A DNA stretch of 26,113 bases from Prevotella sp. UBA5379 (GTDB taxonomy: Bacteria; Bacteroidota; Bacteroidia; Bacteroidales; Bacteroidaceae). The stretch covers positions 48,803-74,915 of the forward strand of contig DHOX01000067.1 of assembly GCA_002409785.1 (NCBI GenBank), written 5' to 3'. Positions 15,819-21,900 of the stretch are shown here, in pieces. The position numbers and the translations under genes are program-made. Numbering within the stretch: position 1 is the first letter of the stretch; every line of letters starts with the position of its first letter. The notes under the pieces are model-generated. The model was not told the origin of the DNA. It saw only the letters and a list, made by a program, of their open reading frames with translations, and searched no databases.

Positions 15819-15849
15819 AAAAAAAGGGCATCACCCGAAAGTGACACCC
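15819..15849 (-). terminator. Rho-independent terminator of the downstream hsp20 gene
   Basis: On the minus strand GGGTGTCAC pairs with GTGATGCCC (9 bp with two G-T wobbles) around a six-base loop, followed by seven T residues (15825-15819). It lies 68 bp after the stop of the hsp20 gene at 15918. Confidence 0.85.
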
Positions 15850-15917
15850 CACTCACTATTGTCATGAATCAACAAATTATTTCCATTACCCCAGAGATCT
15901 GAAGAAACAAAACCATT

Positions 15918-16349
15918 TTAAGCAATTTCGATCTTCCGGCAATTCTTCTTCTCTTCAGCTTTTAAGAACTTAGGCATTTCTATCTCCAGTACCCCGTCGT
16001 CTACCTTAGCGGAAATCTGCTCTTTGTTGACGTCATCCGGCAACACATAACTCTGTTCATAGTCACCGTATGAGAATTCACGGCGCAGATAGTGCTCTTT
16101 CTTGTCCTCATCCTTACTTTCATTTTTGGCTTCAATTCTGATAGCCAGATTACCTTCTTCATCTACATTGACCGAACAATGATCTTTTTTCAGACCAGGA
16201 ACAGCGATGTCCATGGTATAAGCCTTTTCAGATTCCTTGACATTCACAGCTGGAGCTGTAGTGTTTACCATCGGAACCCAATCCGGATCGAAAAAGCGAT
16301 CAAAAAAGTCTGGCATCAAATCTGAATGATCTTTACGTGCAAGTAACAT
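15918..16349 (-). CDS. Small heat shock protein (Hsp20/alpha-crystallin family), copy 1
   Basis: 143 residues, typical for a bacterial sHsp. A short N-terminal arm (FFDRFFDPDWVP) precedes the alpha-crystallin domain (about 35-135). The domain contains VPGLKKDHCSVNV, REFSYGDYEQSYVLPDDV and the end-of-domain motif GVLEIEMPK. The C-terminus RKIEIA provides the I-x-I anchor used in oligomer assembly. sHsps hold unfolding proteins without ATP. It lies 154 bp downstream of a close paralogue of identical length. The start is preceded by AAAGGAT at a ribosome-binding distance, and I see no standard Bacteroidetes promoter in the gap, so it may be read from the upstream copy or by another promoter class. 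Confidence 0.95.
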   Translation of the reverse strand: MLLARKDHSDLMPDFFDRFFDPDWVPMVNTTAPAVNVKESEKAYTMDIAVPGLKKDHCSVNVDEEGNLAIRIEAKNESKDEDKKEHYLRREFSYGDYEQSYVLPDDVNKEQISAKVDDGVLEIEMPKFLKAEEKKNCRKIEIA

Positions 16350-16503
16350 AATGAATATCCTTTCTTTTTAAATCTTTTCTTCCGTGATCCCTCATTGGCT
16401 CCCCTCAGAAAATGCTCTTCAAGAAACGTTTTAATGAAGGACCGTCAGAAAAGAGGTATAGTTTATATTTGTCAGCGGAATCCGCAGTTTTTACGGAAAC
16501 GAG

Positions 16504-16935
16504 TTAAGCAACTTCGATTTTACGAACATTTTTCTTCTCTTCTGTCTTGGCCAGTTTCGGTAACTCTATCTCAAGTACACCCTCATTCACCTTAGCAGAG
16601 ATATGTTCCTTATCCACATTTTCCGGCAGAGAATAACTCTGTTCATAGTCTCCATAAGAGAACTCACGACGCAGATAGTGCTCTTTCTTGTTTTCGTCTT
16701 TATTTTCTTTCTTTGATTCAATCTTAATATCCAGATTGCCCTCTTTATCGACGTTGATCATACACTCCTCTTTCTTCAATCCTGGAACAGCTATATCCAT
16801 GATATAAGCTTTTTCATTTTCCTTAATGTTGACGGCAGGAGCTGTGGTATTTAACATTGGAACCAAGTCTGTGTCAAAAAAGTTATCAAAGAAATTGGAC
16901 ATTAAATCTGATTTATTTCTACGAGCAAGTAACAT
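16504..16935 (-). CDS. Small heat shock protein (Hsp20/alpha-crystallin family), copy 2
   Basis: 143 residues, aligned without gaps to copy 1 and about three quarters identical by hand count. Domain features are the same: VPGLKKEECMINV, REFSYGDYEQSYSLPENV, GVLEIELPK and a C-terminal I-x-V anchor (RKIEVA). Most differences fall in the N-terminal arm (residues 6-28) and in the charged loop around 69-82, where this copy is richer in Lys/Asn. The first codons (MLLAR) and the strand-loop core are identical, pointing to tandem duplication. The start is preceded by a full GGAGG (minus strand, 9 nt before ATG), unusual for Bacteroidales. Confidence 0.95.
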   Translation of the reverse strand: MLLARRNKSDLMSNFFDNFFDTDLVPMLNTTAPAVNIKENEKAYIMDIAVPGLKKEECMINVDKEGNLDIKIESKKENKDENKKEHYLRREFSYGDYEQSYSLPENVDKEHISAKVNEGVLEIELPKLAKTEEKKNVRKIEVA

Positions 16936-17171
16936 AATGAATACCTCCGATTATTTTTTAATTATTGTCTAACTATTTTCAGAATTCTCTTGTCCTGCAG
17001 GATTTAAAAACTCTCCGGAGCTCTTCAGGTCTTTCGAGCCTCCAAACTCCAATAGGCTATTTGCAATATCCATGCCCGCGGAAGGAACAAGTCAATTTGT
17101 CAGCAGCGTGTGACTTTATGGCACTATCGATCTAAAAAATGATTATTCAAGGTACAATTTGTCCGATTCAT
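16936..17171. other. Gap upstream of hsp20 copy 2, no clear promoter
   Basis: The gap between the hsp20 copy and the zinc-ribbon gene runs from 16936 to 17244, and its right end is the terminator at 17172-17219. The rest holds short palindromes TCCTGCAGGA (16993-17002) and CTCCGGAG (17013-17020). It also holds a 34-codon minus-strand ORF (16969-17073) with no ribosome-binding site, too weak to call a gene. I find no TAnnTTTG/TTTG promoter for hsp20. Confidence 0.5.
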
Positions 17172-17219
17172 AAAAAGAAAATAAGGGATCCTGCCTTACA
17201 GATATGGCAAGATCCCTTA
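17172..17219 (-). terminator. Rho-independent terminator of the zinc-ribbon gene
   Basis: TAAGGGATCCTGCC (17182-17195) and GGCAAGATCCCTTA (17206-17219) form a 14-bp stem with one mismatch and a 10-base loop. On the minus strand a T-rich stretch follows (17181-17172). It lies 25 bp after the stop at 17245. Confidence 0.88.
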
Positions 17220-17244
17220 TTTCAGGTATTCGTCTATACTATTT

Positions 17245-18087
17245 TTATTTGTCAGCGTCCGTATCAGCCGACTTACGGGTAGATTTGTGAAGAGTACGTT
17301 TGCGCTTCGGTTTCTCCTCTTTAGAAGGAGTTTCAGATTTAATTCCGGCAAGTTCCGGATCGATCAGGATACGGCCACAGTATTCACAAACGATAATTTT
17401 CTTGTGCATCTTAATATCCAGTTGATGCTGTGGAGGTATTTTATTAAAGCAACCACCACAGGCATCACGCTGCACCGTCACGATGCCCAGTCCATTGCGG
17501 GCACCCTTACGGATACGAAGGAAACTGGTAAGCAGGCGAGGCTCTATCTTCTTCTCCAATTCAGACGCCTTCTCTTTCAGTTTCTCCTCCTCAACACGCG
17601 TCTCTTCCATGATCTCATCGAGTTCGTTCTTTTTATCGTCAAGGTCTTTTTTCTTATCCTCCAGCATCTGTTGCGTCTTTGCCAGGTCGTTGCTCTTTTC
17701 CTCGATAGTCACCTGAGCTTCCTTGATTTTCTTATCACAGAGTTGGATCTCAAGCGTCTGGAATTCGATCTCCTTGCTTAAAGTATCATACTCACGGTTA
17801 TTGGAAACATCATCGAGTTGCTTTTTATAACGCTCAACACTAGATTGGGCATCTGTGATTTCACCCTTTTTCTTCGTGACTGCACTTTGAAACTCATCGA
17901 TGCTCTTCTGTATATTTTCCAGGCGTGTATTCAAGCCGACGATTTCATCTTCCAAGTCCTTCACTTCCAAAGGAAGTTCACCTCTTAATTCTCGCTTCTC
18001 GTCAACGGCTGACAAGGTTGTCTGCAACTGATATAAAGTTTTCAGTTTCTCTTCAACTGTCAAATCCGTAGGATCTTTCTTTGCCAT
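17245..18087 (-). CDS. Coiled-coil protein with C4 zinc ribbon
   Basis: 280 residues. Residues 10-185 are a long antiparallel-type coiled coil rich in Lys, Glu, Asp and Leu. The C-terminal part carries a zinc ribbon with Cys210-x2-Cys213 (ACGGCFNKIPP) and Cys234-x2-Cys237 (VCEYCGRIL). A basic tail (KPKRKRTLHKSTRKS) extends beyond it. This architecture is the C4-type zinc ribbon family (DUF164), which includes Helicobacter FlgZ and chlamydial CdsZ. Outside those the function is unclear, though nucleic-acid or protein binding is suggested. It lies 33 bp downstream of the Nif3-family gene, a pairing seen in many bacteria, and both are read from one promoter. Confidence 0.92.
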   Translation of the reverse strand: MAKKDPTDLTVEEKLKTLYQLQTTLSAVDEKRELRGELPLEVKDLEDEIVGLNTRLENIQKSIDEFQSAVTKKKGEITDAQSSVERYKKQLDDVSNNREYDTLSKEIEFQTLEIQLCDKKIKEAQVTIEEKSNDLAKTQQMLEDKKKDLDDKKNELDEIMEETRVEEEKLKEKASELEKKIEPRLLTSFLRIRKGARNGLGIVTVQRDACGGCFNKIPPQHQLDIKMHKKIIVCEYCGRILIDPELAGIKSETPSKEEKPKRKRTLHKSTRKSADTDADK

Positions 18088-18120
18088 AATCTTATGATTT
18101 AATGATTTACAATTTACTTA

Positions 18121-18951
18121 TTAAGAAAAATATAATATGGGATTCGTATTGATTTCAGACAGGCAGCACCGTACGCCCGGGCAGTTGTCCTCGATGATTT
18201 TCCGGAAGATTTCTTTCGTATACTGTTCACTCTGGTAATGTCCGATCACACAGATCTGTATCTGCTGATCATGCCCGAAGAACTCATGATAATGCATCTC
18301 ACCGGTAATAAAAGCATCCGCACCAGCCACGATGGCATGATCAAGCAGGAAACTCCCGGCACCGCCACAAAGGGCAACTTTTCGGATTTCCCTTCTCAAG
18401 AGTTGGTTGCTTTGGACACATTCCACCACGAAGCGCTGATGGAGCATCTGTATCAGATCATCGGCTGCCAGAGGTTCAGGGAATTCACCGATAATTCCTT
18501 CACCACCATACCGTTTCCCGGAGACCTGCTGTCCACTCTGAGAGCTGCAATGAACCTCGACCACCTGCTTTTTCCCTATCAACCGAACCTTCTGAAGGCC
18601 GAGTTTTTCTGCGATTTTATAGTTGACTCCACCCTCTACCGCATCCATATTAGTATGCATGGATACCACTGTAACATGATGTTCGAGGGCCTTCCATACC
18701 GTCCGCTGAACAGCATCTTCACAGGTTACCCTGCGCAACTTATGAAAGATCAGAGGATGATGGCTCACGATCAGATTACAATTCTTTTTCATCGCCTCGT
18801 CAATAATCTCCTCTGTAACGTCCAGACACAATAAAGCCCCTGAGACTTCCACCTCTGTTAATCCTACCTGCAAGCCGGCATTGTCATAGTCTTCCTGCAT
18901 AGGCAGAGGCGCAAATTGTTCAAGGGCATCAATCACCTCCTGTATTTTCAC
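18121..18951 (-). CDS. Nif3-like dinuclear metal-centre protein
   Basis: 276 residues from a GTG start at 18951; no in-frame ATG lies upstream, and the promoter box at 18980 leaves a leader of only about 23 nt. Nif3/YbgI features are clear: DYDNAGLQVG, the metal-binding SHHPLIFHK (His64, His65), HTNMDAVEGGVN, the GGAGS segment, TGEMHYHE and the late GHYQSEQY. The family binds two metal ions and is often annotated, without strong support, as GTP cyclohydrolase I type 2. Many Bacteroidetes and Firmicutes members are near 370 residues with a PII-like insert. This one lacks that insert and resembles the short E. coli YbgI type. It heads a two-gene unit with the zinc-ribbon protein. Confidence 0.92.
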   Translation of the reverse strand: MKIQEVIDALEQFAPLPMQEDYDNAGLQVGLTEVEVSGALLCLDVTEEIIDEAMKKNCNLIVSHHPLIFHKLRRVTCEDAVQRTVWKALEHHVTVVSMHTNMDAVEGGVNYKIAEKLGLQKVRLIGKKQVVEVHCSSQSGQQVSGKRYGGEGIIGEFPEPLAADDLIQMLHQRFVVECVQSNQLLRREIRKVALCGGAGSFLLDHAIVAGADAFITGEMHYHEFFGHDQQIQICVIGHYQSEQYTKEIFRKIIEDNCPGVRCCLSEINTNPILYFS

Positions 18952-18979
18952 GCTATACCGCTTTCTTAATTTTAGCTTA

Positions 18980-19008
18980 CAAAGGTACTGATTTTCTTTG
19001 AAAACAAA
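18980..19008 (-). promoter_or_regulatory. Probable promoter of the nif3-like/zinc-ribbon operon
   Basis: TACCTTTG (18987-18980) matches the -7 box. TTTG (19008-19005) lies 17 bp upstream, slightly short of the usual 19-21. The predicted start near 18974 supports the GTG start at 18951. Confidence 0.55.
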
Positions 19009-19276
19009 CAGGACCAGGAGTGTGTTTAACGATTTTTATCTATCCTTTTCTCCTTTCATCATTTTCGTGGCCAAACAAACTCAAAATCGGTTCAAATAAT
19101 ACTATTATTTTTTTAACAATAAGAATCATAGTCCCTGATTCTCACGACCATAGTCAATTATGTCCGATATGGTGCATTTTAACCCCCCAATATGCACCAT
19201 TTCGATACCCTAAAATGGTGCATATTGCTCCTCCATAACTATACCGCCCGGAAGCAGGCGTCAAAGGACTTTAAAA
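19009..19276. other. Gene-poor stretch with palindromic sites
   Basis: I see no convincing gene here on either strand. It contains the three ATGGTGCAT sites at 19169-19223, a smaller inverted repeat AGAATCA/TGATTCT around 19125-19145, and AT-rich sequence around 19090-19130. An 87-codon plus-strand ORF that starts at 19192 crosses the strong terminator at 19277-19310 and has no recognisable protein features. Confidence 0.5.
19169..19227. repeat. Three alternating copies of ATGGTGCAT, 23 bp apart
   Basis: ATGGTGCAT occurs at 19169-19177 (plus), 19192-19200 (as ATGCACCAT, minus) and 19215-19223 (plus). The centres are exactly 23 bp apart, about two helical turns. Copies 2 and 3 form a larger perfect inverted repeat (CAATATGCACCATTT at 19188-19202, and its complement at 19213-19227) with a 10-base spacer. 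It could be an operator array or part of a dispersed repeat. Confidence 0.65.
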
Positions 19277-19310
19277 ATCCGGGCAGGAGACTCTTTACTC
19301 CTGCCCGGAT
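19277..19310 (-). terminator. Strong terminator of the 32-codon small gene
   Basis: ATCCGGGCAGGAG (19277-19289) and CTCCTGCCCGGAT (19298-19310) form a perfect 13-bp GC-rich stem with an eight-base loop. On the minus strand the T-run overlaps and follows the stem (19277-19273). The plus strand has no T-run, so it serves a minus-strand transcript. It begins 21 bp after the small ORF stop. Confidence 0.9.
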
Positions 19311-19330
19311 CCGTATTGCAAATTTTCTGA

Positions 19331-19429
19331 TCAAACCGGCATCGAAGCACGGCCGAAATTGTATTTCTCCATTAATTCCACACAGACATGATACAAGAAA
19401 TCCTTTAAATTTTTCATTAACTTTTTCAT
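19331..19429 (-). CDS. Candidate 32-residue small protein
   Basis: A short ORF with a complete set of expression signals. The protein begins MKKLMKNLKDFLYHV, continues with CVELMEKYNF and ends GRASMPV. The first two thirds are basic and amphipathic, suited to a single helix, with one Cys at residue 16. Upstream the mRNA reads AGAGAAAGGAATTGAAAATG, with an AAAGGA purine stretch at a ribosome-binding distance. A minus-strand -7 box lies at 19547-19540, a leader hairpin at 19530-19512, and a strong terminator starts 21 bp downstream. I do not recognise the protein. The alternative is that the transcript is a regulatory RNA and the ORF is incidental, but the intact frame, purine-rich start region and stop placement favour a small protein. 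Confidence 0.6.
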   Translation of the reverse strand: MKKLMKNLKDFLYHVCVELMEKYNFGRASMPV

Positions 19430-19511
19430 TTTCAATTCCTTTCTCTTTTCATTAAACAATGTCAGATGCAACATCACATCCGATTATCCCTAATCTTTTT
19501 ACTTCTACTTC

Positions 19512-19547
19512 TCAACCCGTCACGAGTTGAAAACTAATGCAAAGATA
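19512..19547 (-). promoter_or_regulatory. -7 box and leader hairpin of the small gene
   Basis: TATCTTTG (19547-19540, minus strand) matches TAnnTTTG exactly; a -33 TTTG is not evident. Transcription would begin near 19534, directly before a hairpin whose arms are TCAACTCG and CGGGTTGA around a three-base loop (8 bp, one wobble). The leader to the ATG at 19429 is about 105 nt. Confidence 0.5.
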
Positions 19548-19727
19548 ACTGTTCCCAGGCCAGAATCCACCAGTTATCTCCATGAAAGGGAAAAAACAGA
19601 GTTTTATTTGACTTAAATCAAAACTTACCGCAAACGAGGAGCTATCTCACCTCTACCTATTATAAAACTTTTTCCTCCCGCATCATTCTTTTTCTACAGG
19701 AAAGAGAGGGAACACAAAACTTTTGAT

Positions 19728-19735
19728 TACCTTTG
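19728..19735 (+). promoter_or_regulatory. -7 box of the agmatine-to-putrescine operon
   Basis: TACCTTTG matches TAnnTTTG; no good -33 element is seen. A start near 19741 leaves about 20 nt before the ATG at 19762 and rules out the TTG at 19723 as the real start codon of the downstream gene. Confidence 0.5.
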
Positions 19736-19761
19736 TAAAATTTCCTATTCGAAATGAAAGC

Positions 19762-20922
19762 ATGAACAAGATTATCCACCAGAACAAACATTATTATCTT
19801 CCGGCTGAATGGGCTTCGCAAAGCGGTATCCAGTTGACCTGGCCACATGAACGGACAGACTGGAGCCCCTATCTCACCGAAATAACAGAGACATTTATCC
19901 AACTGGCCCGTCTTATTGCAGAAGAAGAAAAAGTACTGATTGTCACCCCTCATAAAAAAGCAGTCAGACAACTGCTGACCGGAAAACTCAGACCTGAATT
20001 ATCCGGCAATCTCCTTTTTTATTCCTGTGATACCAATGATACCTGGGCCCGCGACCATGCATTCCTCACCTTGATTGCCAGAGACGAAGTGCCGCAAGGA
20101 AGAAATGACCCAACAGCCATAAAAGACAGTCCCATTCAGGATAGAGACCATTCACAAAAAGAAGATAAACCGGGGATCCTCCTTGATTTCCATTTTAACG
20201 GATGGGGAGAGAAATATCCTTCCGACCTAGATAACAGGATCAATCGTGAGCTCTATGAACAGGGAGCGCTGAATGGAATCAAGGAAGATCATGAAAACTT
20301 TGTACTGGAAGGCGGAAGCATTGAAAGCGACGGGAGAGGCACGATTTTCACGACGAGCCACTGTCTGATGGCTCCCCACAGAAATCAACCCCTTACCCAA
20401 GAAGAGATTACTACAAAGCTCCGGTCCTATCTTCACGCCCGCCGCATCATCTGGCTCGACCATGGTCTTTTAGAAGGTGATGATACCGATGGTCATATTG
20501 ACACGATCGTGAGAACTGCCCCAAACGACACCTTATTATATATGGGATGCCAGGATAAACAAGATCCACAATATGAAGACTTCAAAGCCCTGGAACGACA
20601 GCTCCAGACTCTGGAAACCCTGGATGGACGGCCTTACCGATTAAGGGAACTGCCCATGCCGGATGCCCTCTATGACAAAGGAGAACGCCTGCCGGCCACG
20701 TATGCTAATTTTGTGATCACCAACAGCTCCATTCTCTACCCCACCTACAACCAACCAGAAAAGGATTCCCTGGCAGGAGAAATACTGTCCGGCGCATTCC
20801 CTGGCCGGAAGATTACAGGCATAGATGCACAAACGGCTATCCGTCAGCATGGATCTTTACACTGTCTGACCATGCAATATCCCGAGGGGATCATCAGGAG
20901 TAAGGTCCAAAAACAAGAATAA
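19762..20922 (+). CDS. aguA: Agmatine deiminase
   Basis: 386 residues from the ATG at 19762; a longer reading from a TTG at 19723 would begin upstream of the likely transcription start. The enzyme converts agmatine to N-carbamoylputrescine and ammonia. Family features of the pentein fold are visible: NDTWARDH (92-99), FNGWGEKYPSDLD (145-157), VLEGGSIESDGRG (181-193), the HxD motif in DDTDGHIDTIVR (His245) and the catalytic Cys368 in GSLHCLT near the C-terminus. Between about 107 and 137 lies a charged, Asp/Lys/Arg-rich insertion where many homologues have a short turn. It is followed after 12 bp by the next enzyme of the pathway. The protein could also be annotated peptidyl-arginine deiminase family, but the neighbour settles the pathway. 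Confidence 0.92.
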   Translation: MNKIIHQNKHYYLPAEWASQSGIQLTWPHERTDWSPYLTEITETFIQLARLIAEEEKVLIVTPHKKAVRQLLTGKLRPELSGNLLFYSCDTNDTWARDHAFLTLIARDEVPQGRNDPTAIKDSPIQDRDHSQKEDKPGILLDFHFNGWGEKYPSDLDNRINRELYEQGALNGIKEDHENFVLEGGSIESDGRGTIFTTSHCLMAPHRNQPLTQEEITTKLRSYLHARRIIWLDHGLLEGDDTDGHIDTIVRTAPNDTLLYMGCQDKQDPQYEDFKALERQLQTLETLDGRPYRLRELPMPDALYDKGERLPATYANFVITNSSILYPTYNQPEKDSLAGEILSGAFPGRKITGIDAQTAIRQHGSLHCLTMQYPEGIIRSKVQKQE

Positions 20923-20934
20923 AAAGCAAAAACG

Positions 20935-21900
20935 ATGAAGAAAAAAGAAATCAGGATCGGAATTCTCCAGCAACATAACATTTCCGACCGCAGCAATAAT
21001 ATCAAGCGACTGGCAAAAGGCATTGAAGACCTTTCCCGCCGCGGTGCACAACTCATCATCTTCCAAGAACTACAGAACAGCCTTTATTTCTGCCAGACGG
21101 AAGACGTAAAGAATTTTGACCTTGCTGAACCGATCCCTGGCCCATCGACGAATCTATTCGGACAACTTGCCAGACAGTTTGGGGTAGTCCTCGTCACTTC
21201 CCTTTTCGAACGGCGGACAGCTGGGATCTATCACAACACAGCCGTCGTCATTGAAAGAGATGGGACGATCGCCGGAAGATACCGCAAAATGCATATCCCC
21301 GATGATCCAGCCTACTATGAAAAATTCTATTTTACCCCTGGGGACCTGGGATTTCACCCCATTGACACCTCCTTAGGCAGACTGGGGGTAATGGTCTGCT
21401 GGGATCAATGGTATCCTGAAGCTGCCCGACTCATGGCCCTTCAAGGAGCCGATATTCTCATTTATCCGACAGCAATCGGTTACGAGTTGACCGATCCGAA
21501 AGAGGAGCAGCAGCGACAGCGTGAAGCCTGGACAACCATACAGCGCAGCCATGCCATAGCCAACGGGATACCCGTAGTGGCTGTCAACCGAGTGGGATTT
21601 GAGCCTGATCCCAGCGGGCAGACCAACGGTATCCAATTCTGGGGATCAAGTTTTGTAGCCGGTCCTCAAGGAGAACTGTTCTATCAGGCCAGTGACACAG
21701 AGGAAGATAGCCTTGTCCTGGACATAGATCTTGCCCACAGCGAACAAGTCCGCCGCTGGTGGCCTTTTCTCAGAGACCGCCGGACTGACCAGTATGGGGA
21801 TCTTACCCGAAGATTTATCGATCCTGCTCCTCAGCAGCAGGATCGTCTCTCATTTTCCAATGATACTTCCGGCCACGACATTGGCCACCATAGTACGTAA
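20935..21900 (+). CDS. aguB: N-carbamoylputrescine amidase with extended C-terminus
   Basis: 321 residues. It hydrolyses N-carbamoylputrescine to putrescine, CO2 and ammonia, completing the step begun by AguA. The nitrilase-superfamily triad is intact: Glu45 (FQELQNSLYFCQTE), Lys118 (YRKMHIPDDP) and Cys155 (VMVCWDQWYPEAARL). The sequence stays close to the usual family to about residue 295 (RRTDQYGDLTRRFI), where homologues normally end. Here some 25 further residues follow, Gln/Ser/His-rich and unlike a domain. Their codons run through a 10-bp hairpin (21819-21845) and then 51 bp into the 3' end of the opposing serine-hydrolase gene. The extension therefore looks like loss of the original stop. 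Confidence 0.94.
   Translation: MKKKEIRIGILQQHNISDRSNNIKRLAKGIEDLSRRGAQLIIFQELQNSLYFCQTEDVKNFDLAEPIPGPSTNLFGQLARQFGVVLVTSLFERRTAGIYHNTAVVIERDGTIAGRYRKMHIPDDPAYYEKFYFTPGDLGFHPIDTSLGRLGVMVCWDQWYPEAARLMALQGADILIYPTAIGYELTDPKEEQQRQREAWTTIQRSHAIANGIPVVAVNRVGFEPDPSGQTNGIQFWGSSFVAGPQGELFYQASDTEEDSLVLDIDLAHSEQVRRWWPFLRDRRTDQYGDLTRRFIDPAPQQQDRLSFSNDTSGHDIGHHST
21819..21845. terminator. Hairpin between convergent genes, possible terminator
   Basis: CGATCCTGCT (21819-21828) and AGCAGGATCG (21836-21845) form a perfect 10-bp stem with a seven-base loop. It lies within the last codons of aguB and 5 bp beyond the stop of the minus-strand hydrolase gene. Neither side has a strong T-run, so termination would be weak; it may serve both directions. 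Confidence 0.45.

Noticed and set aside
16464..16471. Plus-strand TATATTTG between the hsp20 genes
   Set aside because: It fits a -7 box, but no plus-strand gene follows before 19762, and it is probably chance in A/T-rich sequence.
16969..17073. 34-codon minus-strand ORF between hsp20 and the zinc-ribbon gene
   Set aside because: It has no ribosome-binding site, no promoter box and no terminator of its own; the composition is ordinary. It is kept only as a note.
19192..19455. 87-codon plus-strand ORF in the gene-poor stretch
   Set aside because: It starts inside the ATGGTGCAT repeats, runs through a strong opposing terminator and is antisense to the better supported small gene.
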